Assembly (NCBI RefSeq): GCF_030297175.1
Contig: NZ_AP028070.1
Location: 3,162,001 to 3,226,000 of the forward strand
Reading direction: 5' to 3'
Length of the DNA: 64,000 nucleotides
Source: Marinobacter sp. LA51
GTDB lineage: Bacteria > Pseudomonadota > Gammaproteobacteria > Pseudomonadales > Oleiphilaceae
A model generated the notes under the pieces. It was not told where the DNA came from. It worked only from the letters and a program-made list of their open reading frames with translations, and ran no database searches. A program made the translations under genes and the position numbers. Shown here piece by piece: positions 8,543 through 19,374 of the stretch (the stretch's first letter is position 1; each line of letters begins with the position of its first letter).

Positions 8543-11088
8543 TAGGCCCCCGTGGATTCGAGCTTACGCTCAACCCGTACGCGGTCGAACACTTCGATCT
8601 GGTCACCGACCTTCACGTCGTAGCCCTTAACACCGATACCACATTCCATGCCGTTACGAACCTCAGGTACGTCGTCCTTGAAGCGGCGCAGGGATTCCAG
8701 CTCGCCTTCAAAGATAACAACGTTGTCCCGCAGGACGCGGATCGGCTTGTTCCGGTACACGTTGCCTTCGGTCACCATGCAACCGGCCACCTGGCCAAAC
8801 TTCGGCGAACGGAACACGTCGCGCACATCGGCAATACCAACGATGTCTTCGCGGAATTCCGGTGCCAGCATGCCGGTCAGGGCTGCTTTCACGTCATCGA
8901 TCAGGTTGTAGATGATGCTGTAGTAGCGCAGATCCAGGCCTTCCTGTTCAACCAGACGCTTGGACGCGGAGTCGGCACGAACGTTGAAGCCGAAGATGAC
9001 CGCGTTGGTCGCCATGGCCAGGCTGATGTCGGTTTCGGCAATGCCGCCGACACCAGAGGACACGATCTTGACCTGAACTTCGTCGTTGCCCAGGTCCTGA
9101 AGCGCCTTCGTGATGGCTTCCAGGGAACCACGAACATCGGTCTTGAGCACAACGTTGAGGGTTTTAACCTCGTCCTTGCCCATATTCTCGAACAGGTTCT
9201 CAAGCTTGGCAGCCTGCTGACGCTGAAGACGCTGCTCACGCTCACGGGACTGACGGAATTCGGCCAGTTCTTTAGCCTTCTTCTCATCGGCCACGGCGAA
9301 GAACTCATCGCCGGCATCCGGTGTACCGTTCAGACCCAGGATCTCGACCGGAATCGACGGGCCGGCTTCTTTCGCCTGCTTACCCGCTTCGTCAGTCATG
9401 GCGCGGACCTTACCGAAGTAAGAGCCAGCCACAACCATGTCACCCTGACGCAGAGTACCGTTCTGAACCAGAACCGTTGCCACGGAACCACGTCCGCGCT
9501 CGAGGCTGGATTCAACCACTACACCCTTGGCAGGCGCATCGGTAGACGCTTCCAGTTCGAGGATCTCTGACTGCAGCAGGACTGCTTCCAGCAGCGCTTC
9601 AATGCCTTCACCGGTGTGGGCGGACACAGGAACGAACTGAACGTCGCCGCCCCAGTCTTCCGGAACCACTTCCAGGGCTGCCAGCTCGCTCTTGATCCGG
9701 TCCGGATCGGCGCCTTCCTTGTCCATCTTGTTGATGGCAACTACCAGAGGAACACCGGCGGAACGGGCGTGCTGAACTGCTTCCTTGGTCTGCGGCATAA
9801 CGCCGTCGTCAGACGCAACCACCAGGATAACGATGTCGGTGCACTGGGCACCGCGAGCGCGCATCGCGGTAAACGCGGCGTGGCCCGGGGTATCCAGGAA
9901 GGACACCATGCCGTGATCGGTCTCAACGTGGTATGCACCAATGTGCTGGGTAATACCACCGGACTCGCCGGAAGCAACCTTGGTGCGACGGATGTAGTCC
10001 AGCAGTGATGTCTTACCGTGGTCAACGTGACCCATCACGCTCACCACAGGTGCACGTTTGGTCTTCTCGCCGCCCTCAACGGAAAATTCGCTCAGAACTT
10101 CTTCTTCGAAGGCGTCGTCGCTGACGGTCCTGGGCTTGTGGCCCAGCTCTTCAGTTACCAGCACTGCAGTTTCCTGATCCAGCGCTTGGTTGATGGTGGC
10201 CATTACGCCCATACCCATCAGTGTCTTGATCACATCAGCAGACTTAACTGCCATGCGCTGGGCAAGGTCACCCACGGAAATCGTTTCGGGAATCTCTACT
10301 TCTCTGACCATTGGTTTGGTCGGCCTCTCGAAGCCATGACGCTTCTCTTTGGGTTTCTTTTTCGCACGCAGCGGCTTACGCAGGGTGGTATCTTCTTCGT
10401 CCTCGGAAATCACCAGAGGCTCATCCACCGGGCGGCTGCGTGGACCACGATGGCCCGCCGATTTCTTCTTCGGCTTGCCTTCTTCAACTTCTTCGCCGCG
10501 CTCGCGAGCTTTCTTTTTCTTCGGCTTGCGGTCTTTTCCTTCACCTTCCGGCGGAGGAATCGGAATGTCTTCCGGCGCAGGAACCGGTGCCGGCTCCTCG
10601 ACCTTCTTGGGCTTTTCCTCGGCAACCGGCTGCTCAGCCGCTTCCGTAGGCTCCGCCTTAGGTTCTGCAGGCGCTTCCGCCTCAACCTTCGGTGCTGCCT
10701 CGGCCGCTACCTTCGGAGCTTCCTCAACCGCTGGCGCTGCCTGCTTGGCCTCTTCCTCAACACCTTCAGCCTTCGCAACATCTGCATCCGGCTGAGTTTC
10801 CGCACGCTTGATGTAAGTGCGACGTTTGCGAACTTCCACGTTCACCGTCTTGGCTTTACCTGCCTTCAGCGTGGTCGTGGTTTTGCGCTTCAGGGTGATC
10901 TTGCGGGGTTCAGAATCCGCTTCACCGTGAGTTTTTCTCAAATAGGCCAGCAACTGCTGCTTCTCATCGCTGGACACAGAGTCGTTCTCGGAACGGGCTT
11001 TCAGGCCCGATTCAACGATCTGCTTCAGCAAACGATCCACGGGAGCGCCTACGTCTTCGGCCAGTTGTTTTACCGTTACTTCAGCCAT
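8542..11088 (-). CDS. infB: Translation initiation factor IF-2
   Basis: IF-2 is the GTPase that places fMet-tRNA on the 30S subunit and promotes subunit joining. It has 848 residues. The N-terminal IF2_N fold ([18 protein letters not shown]) is followed at about 100-260 by a low-complexity linker rich in Ala, Glu, Lys and Pro. The G domain starts at [12 protein letters not shown] (353-364), then DTPGHAAF and NKMDKEGAD, then two beta-barrel domains and the fMet-tRNA-binding C2 domain. An internal initiation site giving a shorter isoform, as in E. coli, was not examined. It follows nusA by 18 bases. Confidence 0.98.
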   Translation of the reverse strand: MAEVTVKQLAEDVGAPVDRLLKQIVESGLKARSENDSVSSDEKQQLLAYLRKTHGEADSEPRKITLKRKTTTTLKAGKAKTVNVEVRKRRTYIKRAETQPDADVAKAEGVEEEAKQAAPAVEEAPKVAAEAAPKVEAEAPAEPKAEPTEAAEQPVAEEKPKKVEEPAPVPAPEDIPIPPPEGEGKDRKPKKKKARERGEEVEEGKPKKKSAGHRGPRSRPVDEPLVISEDEEDTTLRKPLRAKKKPKEKRHGFERPTKPMVREVEIPETISVGDLAQRMAVKSADVIKTLMGMGVMATINQALDQETAVLVTEELGHKPRTVSDDAFEEEVLSEFSVEGGEKTKRAPVVSVMGHVDHGKTSLLDYIRRTKVASGESGGITQHIGAYHVETDHGMVSFLDTPGHAAFTAMRARGAQCTDIVILVVASDDGVMPQTKEAVQHARSAGVPLVVAINKMDKEGADPDRIKSELAALEVVPEDWGGDVQFVPVSAHTGEGIEALLEAVLLQSEILELEASTDAPAKGVVVESSLERGRGSVATVLVQNGTLRQGDMVVAGSYFGKVRAMTDEAGKQAKEAGPSIPVEILGLNGTPDAGDEFFAVADEKKAKELAEFRQSREREQRLQRQQAAKLENLFENMGKDEVKTLNVVLKTDVRGSLEAITKALQDLGNDEVQVKIVSSGVGGIAETDISLAMATNAVIFGFNVRADSASKRLVEQEGLDLRYYSIIYNLIDDVKAALTGMLAPEFREDIVGIADVRDVFRSPKFGQVAGCMVTEGNVYRNKPIRVLRDNVVIFEGELESLRRFKDDVPEVRNGMECGIGVKGYDVKVGDQIEVFDRVRVERKLESTGA

Positions 11089-11106
11089 ACTGGTCCTCCT
11101 CCCGAA

Positions 11107-12600
11107 TTAGGCCTGGTCTTCAAACCAGGGGGCACGTGCAGTCATGATAAGTTGACCGGCACGCTCTTCATCCATTCCTTCAATATCAAGCAGATCCACG
11201 ACGGACTGCTCAGCAAGATCTTCCATAGTACGCACACCCATGCCGGCCAACTTAAAGGCCAGGCCACGGTCCATGCCGTCCATTCCCAGAAGATCTTCTG
11301 CCGGCTCCGAACCCTCGAGTGCTTCTTCGCTGGCCAACGCCTGGTTCAACAGGACGTCCTTGGCCCGGCGGCGAAGTTCGGTCACCGTGTCTTCATCAAG
11401 GCCTTCGATGGCCAACATTTCTTCCATCGGCACATAAGCCACTTCTTCAAGCGACGTGAAGCCTTCCTCAATCAGGAAGCCTGCAAACTCATCGTCGACA
11501 TCGAGGTTTCCGGTGAAGTGATCCACCAGACGATTGTACTCCTGTTCCTGACGCTCACCGGCTTCTTCTTCGGTCATTACGTTCAGGGTCCAGCCGGTCA
11601 GCTCGGTAGCCAGGCGGACGTTCTGTCCGTTACGGCCGATGGCCTGGGCCAGGTTATCTTCGGCAACCGCAACATCCATGGTGTGACGGTCTTCATCCAT
11701 CACGATAGAGGCAACTTCGGCCGGCGCCATGGCGTTGATGACCAGCTGGGCCGGGTTGTCGTCCCACAGCACGATATCGACGCGCTCACCACCCAACTCG
11801 TTGGATACCGCCTGCACACGCGAACCGCGCATACCGACACAGGCACCCACCGGATCGATCCGGCGATCGTTGGTCTTAACGGCAATCTTGGCGCGCGAAC
11901 CGGGATCACGGGCAGCGCCACGAATCTCGATCAGCTCCTCGGCGATTTCGGGCACCTCAATGCGGAACAGCTCGATCAGCATCTGCGGAGCGGTCCGGCT
12001 CAGGATAAGCTGAGGGCCGCGGTGATCGGTGCGGATTTCCAGCAGCAGCGAACGAACACGATCACCCATCCGGAACGTTTCCCGGGGGATCAGGTTTTCG
12101 CGCGGCAGCAGTGCTTCGGCGTTTGCACCCAGATCAACGATAACGTTGTCACGGGTTACTTTCTTGACCGTACCGGACACCAGCTCACCGACGCGATCGC
12201 GGTAGCTATCAACAATCTTGGTGCGCTCGGCTTCACGTACTTTCTGGAAAATGATCTGCTTGGCCGCCTGGGCGCCAATGCGGCCAAAGGCCACCGATTC
12301 GATTTTCTCTTCGTGAATGTCGCCGGGCTGCAGTTCGCTGGAAATCTCTTCCGCTTCCTGGAACGTGAGCTCGGTGCCCAGTGCCGGAACGGCGTCGTTG
12401 TCGACGACCAGCCAACGGCGGAAGGTTTCGTATTCTCCGGTGCGACGATCGATAGCCACTCGGATATCGGCTTCCTCGTCTTCATACCGCTTCTTGGCGG
12501 CAGTGGCGAGTGCCAGCTCGATCGCCTCAAAAATCACATCCTTCTCGACTCCCTTCTCGTTCGAGACGGACTCAACCACCAGCAAGATCTCTTTACTCAT
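11107..12600 (-). CDS. nusA: Transcription elongation/termination factor NusA
   Basis: NusA binds RNA polymerase and nascent RNA, slows elongation, and takes part in intrinsic and Rho-dependent termination and in antitermination. It is 497 residues: an N-terminal polymerase-binding domain, S1 ([20 protein letters not shown]), two KH domains ([20 protein letters not shown] and [18 protein letters not shown]), and two acidic repeat domains at the C-terminus, the gammaproteobacterial layout. It lies between rimP and infB. The operon leader carries tandem terminators that may be part of NusA feedback. Confidence 0.98.
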   Translation of the reverse strand: MSKEILLVVESVSNEKGVEKDVIFEAIELALATAAKKRYEDEEADIRVAIDRRTGEYETFRRWLVVDNDAVPALGTELTFQEAEEISSELQPGDIHEEKIESVAFGRIGAQAAKQIIFQKVREAERTKIVDSYRDRVGELVSGTVKKVTRDNVIVDLGANAEALLPRENLIPRETFRMGDRVRSLLLEIRTDHRGPQLILSRTAPQMLIELFRIEVPEIAEELIEIRGAARDPGSRAKIAVKTNDRRIDPVGACVGMRGSRVQAVSNELGGERVDIVLWDDNPAQLVINAMAPAEVASIVMDEDRHTMDVAVAEDNLAQAIGRNGQNVRLATELTGWTLNVMTEEEAGERQEQEYNRLVDHFTGNLDVDDEFAGFLIEEGFTSLEEVAYVPMEEMLAIEGLDEDTVTELRRRAKDVLLNQALASEEALEGSEPAEDLLGMDGMDRGLAFKLAGMGVRTMEDLAEQSVVDLLDIEGMDEERAGQLIMTARAPWFEDQA

Positions 12601-12657
12601 TCGATTGCCCTGCCCTCAAATTAAACTGTGCGTCCACTGACGTGCGTTCAGATGTGT

Positions 12658-13119
12658 TCATTCAAATACCGGGACGATATGCGCCCGCTCGATGCTATCG
12701 AACGGCAGCAGATACTCGTGATCATCAACGATCACAACTACATCGTCGCCCTCTACGCCCTTGATCAGACCGTTGAACTTGCGCCGCCCCTCAAAGGCCA
12801 TGCGCAAACGGATCTGGACCTGCTGGCCAGCAAAGGCTTCATAATGTTCCAGGCGAAACAGCGGCCGATCCATACCCGGGGAAGACACCTCCAGGGTATA
12901 TTCGGACTGGATGGGGTCTTCCACATCCATCACGCCGCTGATCTGCCGACTGACCTTTTCGCAGTCTTCAATCGAGATGCCGTTCTCAACATCTTCGATA
13001 AACACCCGCAGCTTCGAATGGTGACCCTGGGACCGATATTCAATACCCCAGTATTCAAACCCCAGGCCTTCGACCACCGGCCGAAGAATGTCTTCCAGTT
13101 GCTTAAGCTTGGCTGACAA
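12658..13119 (-). CDS. rimP: Ribosome maturation factor RimP
   Basis: RimP is needed for efficient 30S assembly. The 153-residue protein has both conserved domains: [20 protein letters not shown] and [20 protein letters not shown] in the N-terminal half, then [20 protein letters not shown] leading into the C-terminal barrel. The start is TTG at 13119, preceded by ACGGAGACGGCATAAC, giving a usable GGAG. No ATG exists before the conserved core. It is the first gene of rimP-nusA-infB-rbfA-truB. Confidence 0.97.
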   Translation of the reverse strand: MSAKLKQLEDILRPVVEGLGFEYWGIEYRSQGHHSKLRVFIEDVENGISIEDCEKVSRQISGVMDVEDPIQSEYTLEVSSPGMDRPLFRLEHYEAFAGQQVQIRLRMAFEGRRKFNGLIKGVEGDDVVVIVDDHEYLLPFDSIERAHIVPVFE

Positions 13120-13160
13120 GTTATGCCGTCTCCGTTTTCAAATTTACCGGCCCCAAAAAC

Positions 13161-13190
13161 AAAAAAAGGGCTGTTAATCAGCCCTTTTTA
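13161..13190 (-). terminator. Leader terminator 2 before rimP
   Basis: AAAAGGGCTG / CAGCCCTTTT with loop TTAAT. On the minus strand the stem is followed by seven T. It sits about 45 bases before the rimP start, leaving almost no room for a promoter after it. It therefore behaves like an attenuator in the rimP leader. Confidence 0.85.
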
Positions 13191-13224
13191 CGCACCAGGG
13201 CCTGATGCGCCAGGCCCCTTAATC

Positions 13225-13251
13225 AAAAAGCCCCTAAAAATGGGGCTCTTT
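13225..13251 (-). terminator. Leader terminator 1 before rimP
   Basis: AAAAAGCCCC / GGGGCTCTTT with a 7-nt loop gives, on the minus strand, AGCCCC..GGGGCT followed by TTTTT. It lies downstream of the candidate rimP promoter and upstream of the second leader terminator. Confidence 0.75.
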
Positions 13252-13264
13252 GTTGCAAGAACTC

Positions 13265-13295
13265 GCAGGAAGCAAACCGGTGAACCGCTTCCTGC
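13265..13295 (-). other. Hairpin in rimP leader
   Basis: GCAGGAAGC at 13265-13273 is the exact inverse of GCTTCCTGC at 13287-13295, with a 13-nt loop. It lies between the candidate promoter and the first leader terminator. No T run follows, so it is not itself a terminator. Confidence 0.6.
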
Positions 13296-13358
13296 TGACA
13301 GACACCTGGCCTGCCAGAAACCGGCATGCTCACGCGCGCCGGTCCCAATATCCGCCGG

Positions 13359-13387
13359 AGTATAGAGACGCCAGACGGACTGGTCAA
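13359..13387 (-). promoter_or_regulatory. Candidate sigma-70 promoter of the rimP-nusA-infB operon
   Basis: On the minus strand TTGACC and TATACT are separated by exactly 17 bases. The start point would be near 13352, giving a leader of about 230 bases that contains two intrinsic terminators before rimP. Confidence 0.7.
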
Positions 13388-13396
13388 GGACTGACC

Positions 13397-13430
13397 AAAA
13401 AAAACGGCCTGGAAAATCCAAGCCGTTTTT
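13397..13430 (-). terminator. Terminator of the secG-tRNA-Leu transcript
   Basis: On the minus strand AAAACGGCTTGG pairs with CCAGGCCGTTTT around ATTTT (one G-U pair) and is followed by a run of T. It begins 9 bases after the tRNA CCA end. Confidence 0.9.
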
Positions 13431-13438
13431 CTTCTATA

Positions 13439-13523
13439 TGGTGCCCGGGGCCGGACTCGAACCGGCACGGCTTTCGCCACTACCCCCTCAAGATAGCGTG
13501 TCTACCAGTTCCACCACCCGGGC
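13439..13523 (-). tRNA. tRNA-Leu (GAG)
   Basis: An 85-nt class II tRNA. The acceptor arms GCCCGGG and CCCGGGC pair fully, and discriminator A plus an encoded CCA end the gene at 13439. The anticodon loop TTGAGGG has GAG at 13489-13487, reading CUC and CUU. The long variable arm and the GGTTCGAGTCC T-arm are typical of tRNA-Leu. Its place just after secG matches secG-leuU of E. coli. Confidence 0.96.
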
Positions 13524-13530
13524 AACACTC

Positions 13531-13911
13531 TTACTCGAGCTCGGGGAGATCAGACTCCCCGCTCTCGGTTTCGCTGGACTGCGCTGCATCTGCCTCAGAC
13601 GCCTGCTCCATCGGGGCTGAATGGCTGGATTCCTGAACCATCGGAATACCTGCCTCACCGGCCACTTCTGCACGCTGCTTGGCGAATACCGCCAGCGAAA
13701 AACTCGTCACAAAAAATACGATGGCAAGAATCGTGGTGAGGCGTGTCAGGAAGCTTCCGCTACCCTGACTACCAAACACCGTCTGCGAGGCACCGCCACC
13801 AAACGCTGCACCAGCGTCCGCACCCTTGCCCTGCTGGATCAGCACAAGACCCACCAGTGCCACGGCGATAACCACGTGCACTACGACTACCAGTGTTTCC
13901 ATCCAATCCAT
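13531..13911 (-). CDS. secG: Preprotein translocase subunit SecG
   Basis: SecG is the small accessory subunit of the SecYEG channel in the inner membrane. It has 126 residues. Two membrane segments (about residues 5-22 and 53-75) flank the conserved loop LIQQGKGADAGAAFGGGASQ and VFGSQGSGSFLTR. The C-terminal 45 residues are acidic and low-complexity, as often seen in this family. It lies between tpiA and tRNA-Leu and is probably co-transcribed with both. Confidence 0.96.
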   Translation of the reverse strand: MDWMETLVVVVHVVIAVALVGLVLIQQGKGADAGAAFGGGASQTVFGSQGSGSFLTRLTTILAIVFFVTSFSLAVFAKQRAEVAGEAGIPMVQESSHSAPMEQASEADAAQSSETESGESDLPELE

Positions 13912-13929
13912 ATCGACTCTCGCGAACCT

Positions 13930-14694
13930 TTAACTATTGGTACTCGCCGGCATTGCCTGGCAAATACTCACAAAATCGTCTGCTTTCAGCGACGCCCCGC
14001 CGATCAAACCGCCGTCTATATCCGGCTCGGCAAAAAGAGCGGCTGCATTATCCGCTTTTACGCTGCCGCCGTAAAGCAATGAAATACTTTCGGCCGGTGC
14101 GCTCATCTCAGCCAGCACCTGTCGGATCGACGCGTGCATGGCTTGAGCATCTTCCGCGGTAGCGGTTTTCCCGGTACCAATCGCCCAGACCGGCTCGTAG
14201 GCCACTACAATGTGGCGCCACTGGTCTGCGGCCACGTTAGCCAGAGCTGCCTTAACCTGAGAAGCCACAACCGCTTCTGCACGGCCAGCTTCACGCTGCT
14301 CCAGGGTTTCGCCAACACATACAACGGCGACCAAACCACTCGCAACCAGGCTCTCAACCTTGGCGGCAACCTCATCATCGGTCTCGCCAAACAGCTGCCG
14401 ACGCTCGGAGTGACCAACCAGTGCATAAGTACAGCCCTGATCTTTGGCCATGCCCGCGGCAATCTCGCCGGTGTAGGCGCCCGAAGACCACTGCCCTACG
14501 TTCTGAACGCCAACCATCAGGCGATCGCCTGACTGTGCCACAACGTCGCTGACATAAATTGCGGGAGGGATAATAACAACCTCCACACCATTATCAAGCG
14601 ACTCAGCCTCGGACCGGACAGAGCCAACAAGCTGCTGCACCAGGTCTTTCGACCCGTTCATTTTCCAGTTTCCGGCTACAATCTTGCGGCGCAT
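13930..14694 (-). CDS. tpiA: Triose-phosphate isomerase
   Basis: TpiA interconverts dihydroxyacetone phosphate and glyceraldehyde 3-phosphate in the cytoplasm. It has 254 residues. The catalytic Lys lies in AGNWKMNGS, His in VGHSERRQLFGE, and Glu in VVAYEPVWAIGTGKTA; the phosphate loop is LLYGGSVKADN. The start at 14694 (MRRKIVAGNWK) fits the family; a longer frame upstream to 14751 adds 19 unrelated residues. Placement between glmM and secG is typical of pseudomonads and relatives. Confidence 0.97.
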   Translation of the reverse strand: MRRKIVAGNWKMNGSKDLVQQLVGSVRSEAESLDNGVEVVIIPPAIYVSDVVAQSGDRLMVGVQNVGQWSSGAYTGEIAAGMAKDQGCTYALVGHSERRQLFGETDDEVAAKVESLVASGLVAVVCVGETLEQREAGRAEAVVASQVKAALANVAADQWRHIVVAYEPVWAIGTGKTATAEDAQAMHASIRQVLAEMSAPAESISLLYGGSVKADNAAALFAEPDIDGGLIGGASLKADDFVSICQAMPASTNS

Positions 14695-14769
14695 AACAGT
14701 TCCCAAACGTGAGGGAGGGCGAACTATACAGCAGTCCCTCCCGACAGACAACCGCCTGAAAATACGAAA

Positions 14770-16113
14770 TTAAGCGGACGAATTCTCGACCACGACGGCC
14801 AGCTCATTGGCGATACGATCAATCGTCTCGGCATCCTGGCCCTCGGTCATTACCCGAATCAGCGGCTCGGTTCCGGAGGCCCGCAACAGCACACGACCAG
14901 CCTCGCCCAACTCGGCCTCCGCCTTACGCACGGCGCTCGCAATATCGTCGCGGCTATGGGGATCAAAGCGCTCGGCCACCCGGACATTCACCATGGTCTG
15001 CGGCAACTTGCTCATGGTGCGGCGCAGCTCGGCCAGAGGCTTGCCGGACTTGTAGACAGCCAGCAAGACCTGCAGCGCAGAGACAATGCCATCACCGGTG
15101 CTGGTGCAATCGCGAATCACCATGTGACCGGAGCCTTCACCGCCGAGCACCCAATTATTCGCGATCAGGCGTTCCATGACATAGCGGTCACCCACTTTGG
15201 CGCGCTCGAACTCAATGCCCTGCTCCCGCAGTGCAAGCTCGACACCCAGATTGGTCATCAGAGTCCCAACCACGCCACCCTTTAGCCGACCCTCGGCAAA
15301 GCGCTGACAGGCAATCACATACAACAACTCATCACCGTCGACCTCAGAACCGTCGCGATCCACCATCAACACCCGGTCACCATCACCATCGAAGGCAATA
15401 CCCAGATCGGCACCGCGACTGACCACGGCCTGCTTCAGCGCACCCAACTCGGTGGAACCGACATCCAGATTGATGTTCAACCCGTCCGGCTCACCACCGA
15501 TGACCGAGACGTCTGCACCGAGCTCACGGAAGACCTTGGGGGCAACGTGATAAGTAGCGCCATGGGCACAATCGAGGACAATTTTCATGCCGTCGAGACT
15601 GAATTCGTTCGGTACCGTGCTCTTGCAGAATTCGACATAACGGCCGGGCGCATCGTCTATCCGGGATGCTTTACCCAACTCCCCGGACGCACACACCTCC
15701 AGCGGCTGATCGAGCCAACGCTCAATCTCGGCTTCCAGGGCATCGTCGAGCTTGGTGCCGGCTGCCGAGAAGAACTTGATGCCATTATCATGGTGCGGGT
15801 TATGGGAGGCGCTGATCACAATACCGGCAGACGCACGAAAGGTACGAGTCAGGTAGGCAATGGCGGGCGTCGGCATGGGGCCCAGTAGCTTCACGTCTAC
15901 ACCGGCGGCGGCGAGCCCGGCTTCGAGCGCCGATTCGAACATGTAACCGGAGAGCCGGGTATCCTTACCGATCAGCACACTGTTGCGCTGACCATCGCGC
16001 TTGAACGCCTGACCTGCGGCCCAGCCCAGGCGCAGCATGAATTCGGGCGTGATCGGAGACTCGCCGACCCGGCCACGGATACCATCGGTACCAAAATATT
16101 TTCTGTCGGACAT
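14770..16113 (-). CDS. glmM: Phosphoglucosamine mutase
   Basis: GlmM converts glucosamine 6-phosphate to glucosamine 1-phosphate, feeding UDP-GlcNAc for peptidoglycan and LPS. The 447 residues are standard. The phosphoserine loop [15 protein letters not shown] has its active Ser at 103, the metal loop is [15 protein letters not shown], the sugar loop is GGEGSGHM, and the phosphate loop is [12 protein letters not shown]. Its ATG shares one base with the folP stop (TAATG), so the two are translationally coupled. Confidence 0.98.
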   Translation of the reverse strand: MSDRKYFGTDGIRGRVGESPITPEFMLRLGWAAGQAFKRDGQRNSVLIGKDTRLSGYMFESALEAGLAAAGVDVKLLGPMPTPAIAYLTRTFRASAGIVISASHNPHHDNGIKFFSAAGTKLDDALEAEIERWLDQPLEVCASGELGKASRIDDAPGRYVEFCKSTVPNEFSLDGMKIVLDCAHGATYHVAPKVFRELGADVSVIGGEPDGLNINLDVGSTELGALKQAVVSRGADLGIAFDGDGDRVLMVDRDGSEVDGDELLYVIACQRFAEGRLKGGVVGTLMTNLGVELALREQGIEFERAKVGDRYVMERLIANNWVLGGEGSGHMVIRDCTSTGDGIVSALQVLLAVYKSGKPLAELRRTMSKLPQTMVNVRVAERFDPHSRDDIASAVRKAEAELGEAGRVLLRASGTEPLIRVMTEGQDAETIDRIANELAVVVENSSA

Positions 16114-16943
16114 TAGCGCGCCTCCTTCATTGCCGTTACCACCTTAACGGCATCCACTGTTTCACGGACATCATGCACCCGGACGATGCTGACCCCTTTC
16201 ATGGCGGCTATTGTCGCGGCCGCAAGGCTTGCGGGCAACCGTTCATTTACCTCGCGCCCGGTGATCGCCCCCAACATGGACTTGCGCGACATACCAACCA
16301 ACAGCGGGTGGCCCAGCACATGCAACTGCTCCATGGCCGCCAGCAGCTGAAGATTGTGCTCCAGGGTTTTACCGAAACCGAAGCCGGGATCCAGGATAAT
16401 ATTCTCCGGCCGGATGCCAGCCAGCTCCGCCGCCCGCATGCGCTCGGTCAGAAAGGAACTGACTTCGCGGCAGACATTCCGGTATTCCGGGCGCGCCTGC
16501 ATGGTTTCCGGCTCGCCCTGGATGTGCATGATGCAGGCGGGAATATCAGCCTTGGCGACCGCCTCGGGGGCGCCCTCGCGCTGCAATCCGCGAACGTCGT
16601 TGATGAGCCCGGCGCCCAGGCCGGCGGTCTCGGTCATCACTTCTGGAGCACTGGTATCGACCGAAACCACCACTTCGAGCTCTTTGGCAATGGCTTCAAC
16701 CACCGGACACACCCGGTCCAGCTCTTCCTGAACGGACACCGGCGTTGCGCCAGGGCGCGTTGATTCGCCGCCCACATCAATAAACATGGCCCCGTCTGCG
16801 GCCATTTGCCGAGCCCGGGCAATGGCAACTTCGGGGCGATTGAACTGTCCGCCGTCAGAAAACGAATCAGGCGTGACATTAAGAACACCCATCACGTGGC
16901 ACCGAGCCATATCCAGCCTGCGGCCAGCGAAGTTCATGTCCAT
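16113..16943 (-). CDS. folP: Dihydropteroate synthase
   Basis: FolP joins p-aminobenzoate to hydroxymethyl-dihydropterin diphosphate in folate synthesis and is the sulfonamide target. It has 276 residues. Signature [15 protein letters not shown] is followed by [13 protein letters not shown], a GLINDVRG strand, and [19 protein letters not shown]; the C-terminus has [17 protein letters not shown]. It lies between ftsH and glmM, the conserved order. A strong terminator separates it from ftsH, so it may use its own promoter or read-through. Confidence 0.97.
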   Translation of the reverse strand: MDMNFAGRRLDMARCHVMGVLNVTPDSFSDGGQFNRPEVAIARARQMAADGAMFIDVGGESTRPGATPVSVQEELDRVCPVVEAIAKELEVVVSVDTSAPEVMTETAGLGAGLINDVRGLQREGAPEAVAKADIPACIMHIQGEPETMQARPEYRNVCREVSSFLTERMRAAELAGIRPENIILDPGFGFGKTLEHNLQLLAAMEQLHVLGHPLLVGMSRKSMLGAITGREVNERLPASLAAATIAAMKGVSIVRVHDVRETVDAVKVVTAMKEAR

Positions 16944-16965
16944 AACAAATCCTGTCGAGGGTCTG

Positions 16966-16998
16966 CAAAAACAAACGCCGCCCGGAATCCGGGCGGCG
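16966..16998 (-). terminator. Terminator after ftsH
   Basis: On the minus strand CGCCGCCCGG / CCGGGCGGCG with a 3-nt loop is followed by TTTGTTTTT. It lies between the ftsH stop and the folP start. Confidence 0.85.
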
Positions 16999-17030
16999 CG
17001 TGGGTCTTACTTACGGTCGTGCGAGAGGCG

Positions 17031-18968
17031 TCAGTGCTCGCCGGCGGGCCGGCCAACATCAGGCTGGCGACCGTCGTCAGAGCCCTTGGACTCAGACGCC
17101 GGCTCCTCAGCCGTAACACCACCAGTCGGACCACTGTCACCCCAACCCTTGGGTGGGCGAGGCACTCGGCCCTCCATGATGTCGTCGATCTGGAAGCGGT
17201 CGATAGTCTCGTACTTCATCAACGCGTCGGCCATCAGGTCCAGCTTGTCGCGATTATCGATCAGCAACTGACGGGCCTTTTCGTAGCACTCATCGATGAT
17301 GTTGCGAACCTCTTCGTCGATCCGCTGCGCAGTCTCCGGAGAGTACACAGTCTGCGCCTGACCGGCGGAACGGCCAAGGAACGGCTCTTCGCTGTCAGTA
17401 TCGTACTGCAGCGGACCCAGCTTCTCAGACAGACCCCAGCGGGTAACCATGTTGCGAGCCAGGCTCGTCGCCCGCTCGATGTCGTTGGAGGCACCGGTGG
17501 TCACACCGTCGAAGCCAAGGGTCAGCTCTTCTGCAATTCGGCCACCGAACAGACTACAAATGGAGCTGGTCAGGAAGCGCTTGCTGTGGCTGTACTTGTC
17601 TTCCTCGGGCAGGAACATGGTGACACCCAACGCCCGGCCACGGGGGATGATACTGACCTTGTAGACAGGATCATGCTCTGGCACGAGGCGGCCAACAATG
17701 GCGTGACCTGATTCGTGGTAAGCCGTGTTCCGCTTTTCTTTCTCGCTCATGACCATGGACTTGCGCTCGGCGCCCATCATGATCTTGTCTTTGGCGAGTT
17801 CGAACTCTTCCATCGATACCAGGCGCTGGTTACGACGAGCCGCAAACAGCGCAGCCTCGTTCACCAGGTTGGCCAGATCGGCACCGGAGAATCCGGGTGT
17901 ACCACGAGCAATCAGGGCCGGCTCAACGCCGTCCGCCAAAGGCACTTTCTTCATGTGCACTTTCAGGATCTGCTCACGGCCAATGATATCGGGCAAACCA
18001 ACTACAACCTGGCGGTCAAAACGTCCGGGGCGCAGCAGCGCCGGGTCCAGGACATCCGGACGGTTGGTCGCGGCGATCACGATAACGCCTTCGTTGCCTT
18101 CGAAGCCGTCCATCTCAACCAGCAACTGGTTCAGGGTCTGCTCACGCTCGTCGTGACCACCACCCATGCCAGCGCCACGATGGCGACCGACGGCATCAAT
18201 CTCGTCGATAAAGATGATGCACGGGCTCTGCTTCTTGGCCTGTTCGAACATGTCACGTACCCGGGAGGCACCAACACCCACGAACATTTCCACGAAATCG
18301 GAACCGGAAATGGAGAAGAACGGCACCTTCGCCTCACCCGCGATGGCTTTCGCCAACAGGGTTTTACCAGTACCCGGCTGGCCGACCATCAACACGCCTT
18401 TCGGAATGCTGCCGCCCAGACGCTGGAACTTGCTGGGATCCCGAAGGAAATCCACCAGCTCTTTCACGTCTTCTTTGGCTTCGTCGACACCGGCTACGTC
18501 GGCAAACGTGGTCTTGATCTGATCTTCACTCATCAGACGCGCCTTGCTCTTGCCGAACGACATGGGGCCTTTGCCGCCACCGCCGCCCTGCATCTGACGC
18601 ATGAAGAACACGAACAACGCGATGATAATCAGAATCGGGAAAGCCGCCACCAGCAACTGTGTCCACAGGCTCTGACGCTCTGGCTCCTTACCGATAACCT
18701 CGACGTTGTTGGCCAGCAGATCGTCCATCAGCTTGTTGTCGGAGACCTGGGGCCGGATTGTCTGGAACTGGGAGCCGTCACCACGGGTACCCTGAATTTC
18801 CAGACCATCGATCGTCACTTTGTTGACCTGGCCCTGCTGGACCATCTCAACAAACTGCGAATAATTGACTTGTTGCCCGCTGGTGGTGGGAGAGAAGTTC
18901 TGAAACACCATCAGCAGTACTGCGGCTATGATTAGCCAGAGAACCAGATTTTTTGCCATATCGTTCAA
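17031..18968 (-). CDS. ftsH: ATP-dependent zinc metalloprotease FtsH
   Basis: FtsH is the membrane-anchored AAA+ protease that removes sigma-32, LpxC and misassembled membrane proteins. It has 645 residues: two membrane segments (about 7-25 and 105-125) around a periplasmic domain, Walker [19 protein letters not shown], Walker [13 protein letters not shown], the SRH region, and the HESGH zinc motif near residue 420. The annotated start is TTG at 18968, well placed after AGGTGATGATCC; ATG at 18959 (MAKNLVLWL) matches the E. coli N-terminus but lacks a spaced ribosome site. The usual upstream neighbour rlmE is absent. Confidence 0.97.
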   Translation of the reverse strand: MNDMAKNLVLWLIIAAVLLMVFQNFSPTTSGQQVNYSQFVEMVQQGQVNKVTIDGLEIQGTRGDGSQFQTIRPQVSDNKLMDDLLANNVEVIGKEPERQSLWTQLLVAAFPILIIIALFVFFMRQMQGGGGGKGPMSFGKSKARLMSEDQIKTTFADVAGVDEAKEDVKELVDFLRDPSKFQRLGGSIPKGVLMVGQPGTGKTLLAKAIAGEAKVPFFSISGSDFVEMFVGVGASRVRDMFEQAKKQSPCIIFIDEIDAVGRHRGAGMGGGHDEREQTLNQLLVEMDGFEGNEGVIVIAATNRPDVLDPALLRPGRFDRQVVVGLPDIIGREQILKVHMKKVPLADGVEPALIARGTPGFSGADLANLVNEAALFAARRNQRLVSMEEFELAKDKIMMGAERKSMVMSEKEKRNTAYHESGHAIVGRLVPEHDPVYKVSIIPRGRALGVTMFLPEEDKYSHSKRFLTSSICSLFGGRIAEELTLGFDGVTTGASNDIERATSLARNMVTRWGLSEKLGPLQYDTDSEEPFLGRSAGQAQTVYSPETAQRIDEEVRNIIDECYEKARQLLIDNRDKLDLMADALMKYETIDRFQIDDIMEGRVPRPPKGWGDSGPTGGVTAEEPASESKGSDDGRQPDVGRPAGEH

Positions 18969-19374
18969 GGATCATCACCTGTGAATTGAAGGACTACCCC
19001 GTAGGCACCGCCCTTTTCTGACACCTTACACCAATTGTACGCCCGTCCACCAGAAACGGCCCATCCGTAACGGCCACAGACCAGCGCGCCGGAATCCAGT
19101 GTTTGTGCCGCCTGGACCCTATAACATTTGGCCATAACCACATAGTGGGCGCAGAATCTGAAATTACAACGGGCCGCCCTTCAATCAACCAGCCAGCCCG
19201 GCAAAATCCGGCAATTTCAATGCTTCGCCGCCGATTCGAGACTAAACCCGCGCACCGTAAGTGTTAACAGCCATTTTTACCCAATAGCGATCTGTTACAA
19301 TCCGCCCATTGTACGAATTTGCCAGCGTCATCACGCTGACGTTTTGTTAATTGCACCGATAAAGAGATTACATC
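18969..19374. other. Divergent gap between ftsH and yhbY with no convincing gene
   Basis: This 406-base region separates ftsH (-) from yhbY (+). A 64-codon minus-strand frame at 18994-19188 has no recognisable motif or ribosome site. It probably holds divergent promoters: a TACAAT -10 candidate for yhbY is at 19296-19301, without a clear -35. In E. coli and many relatives rlmE (ftsJ) occupies this position; no trace of its methyltransferase motifs is seen. Confidence 0.6.

Noticed and set aside
10018..12624. An 868-codon open frame on the plus strand opposite infB and nusA
   Set aside because: It is the antisense shadow of two highly conserved genes with strong codon bias; the product has no family features and no ribosome site.
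18994..19188. A 64-codon minus-strand frame upstream of ftsH
   Set aside because: No ribosome site, no motif, and it lies in a promoter-rich divergent gap; it does not resemble RlmE.
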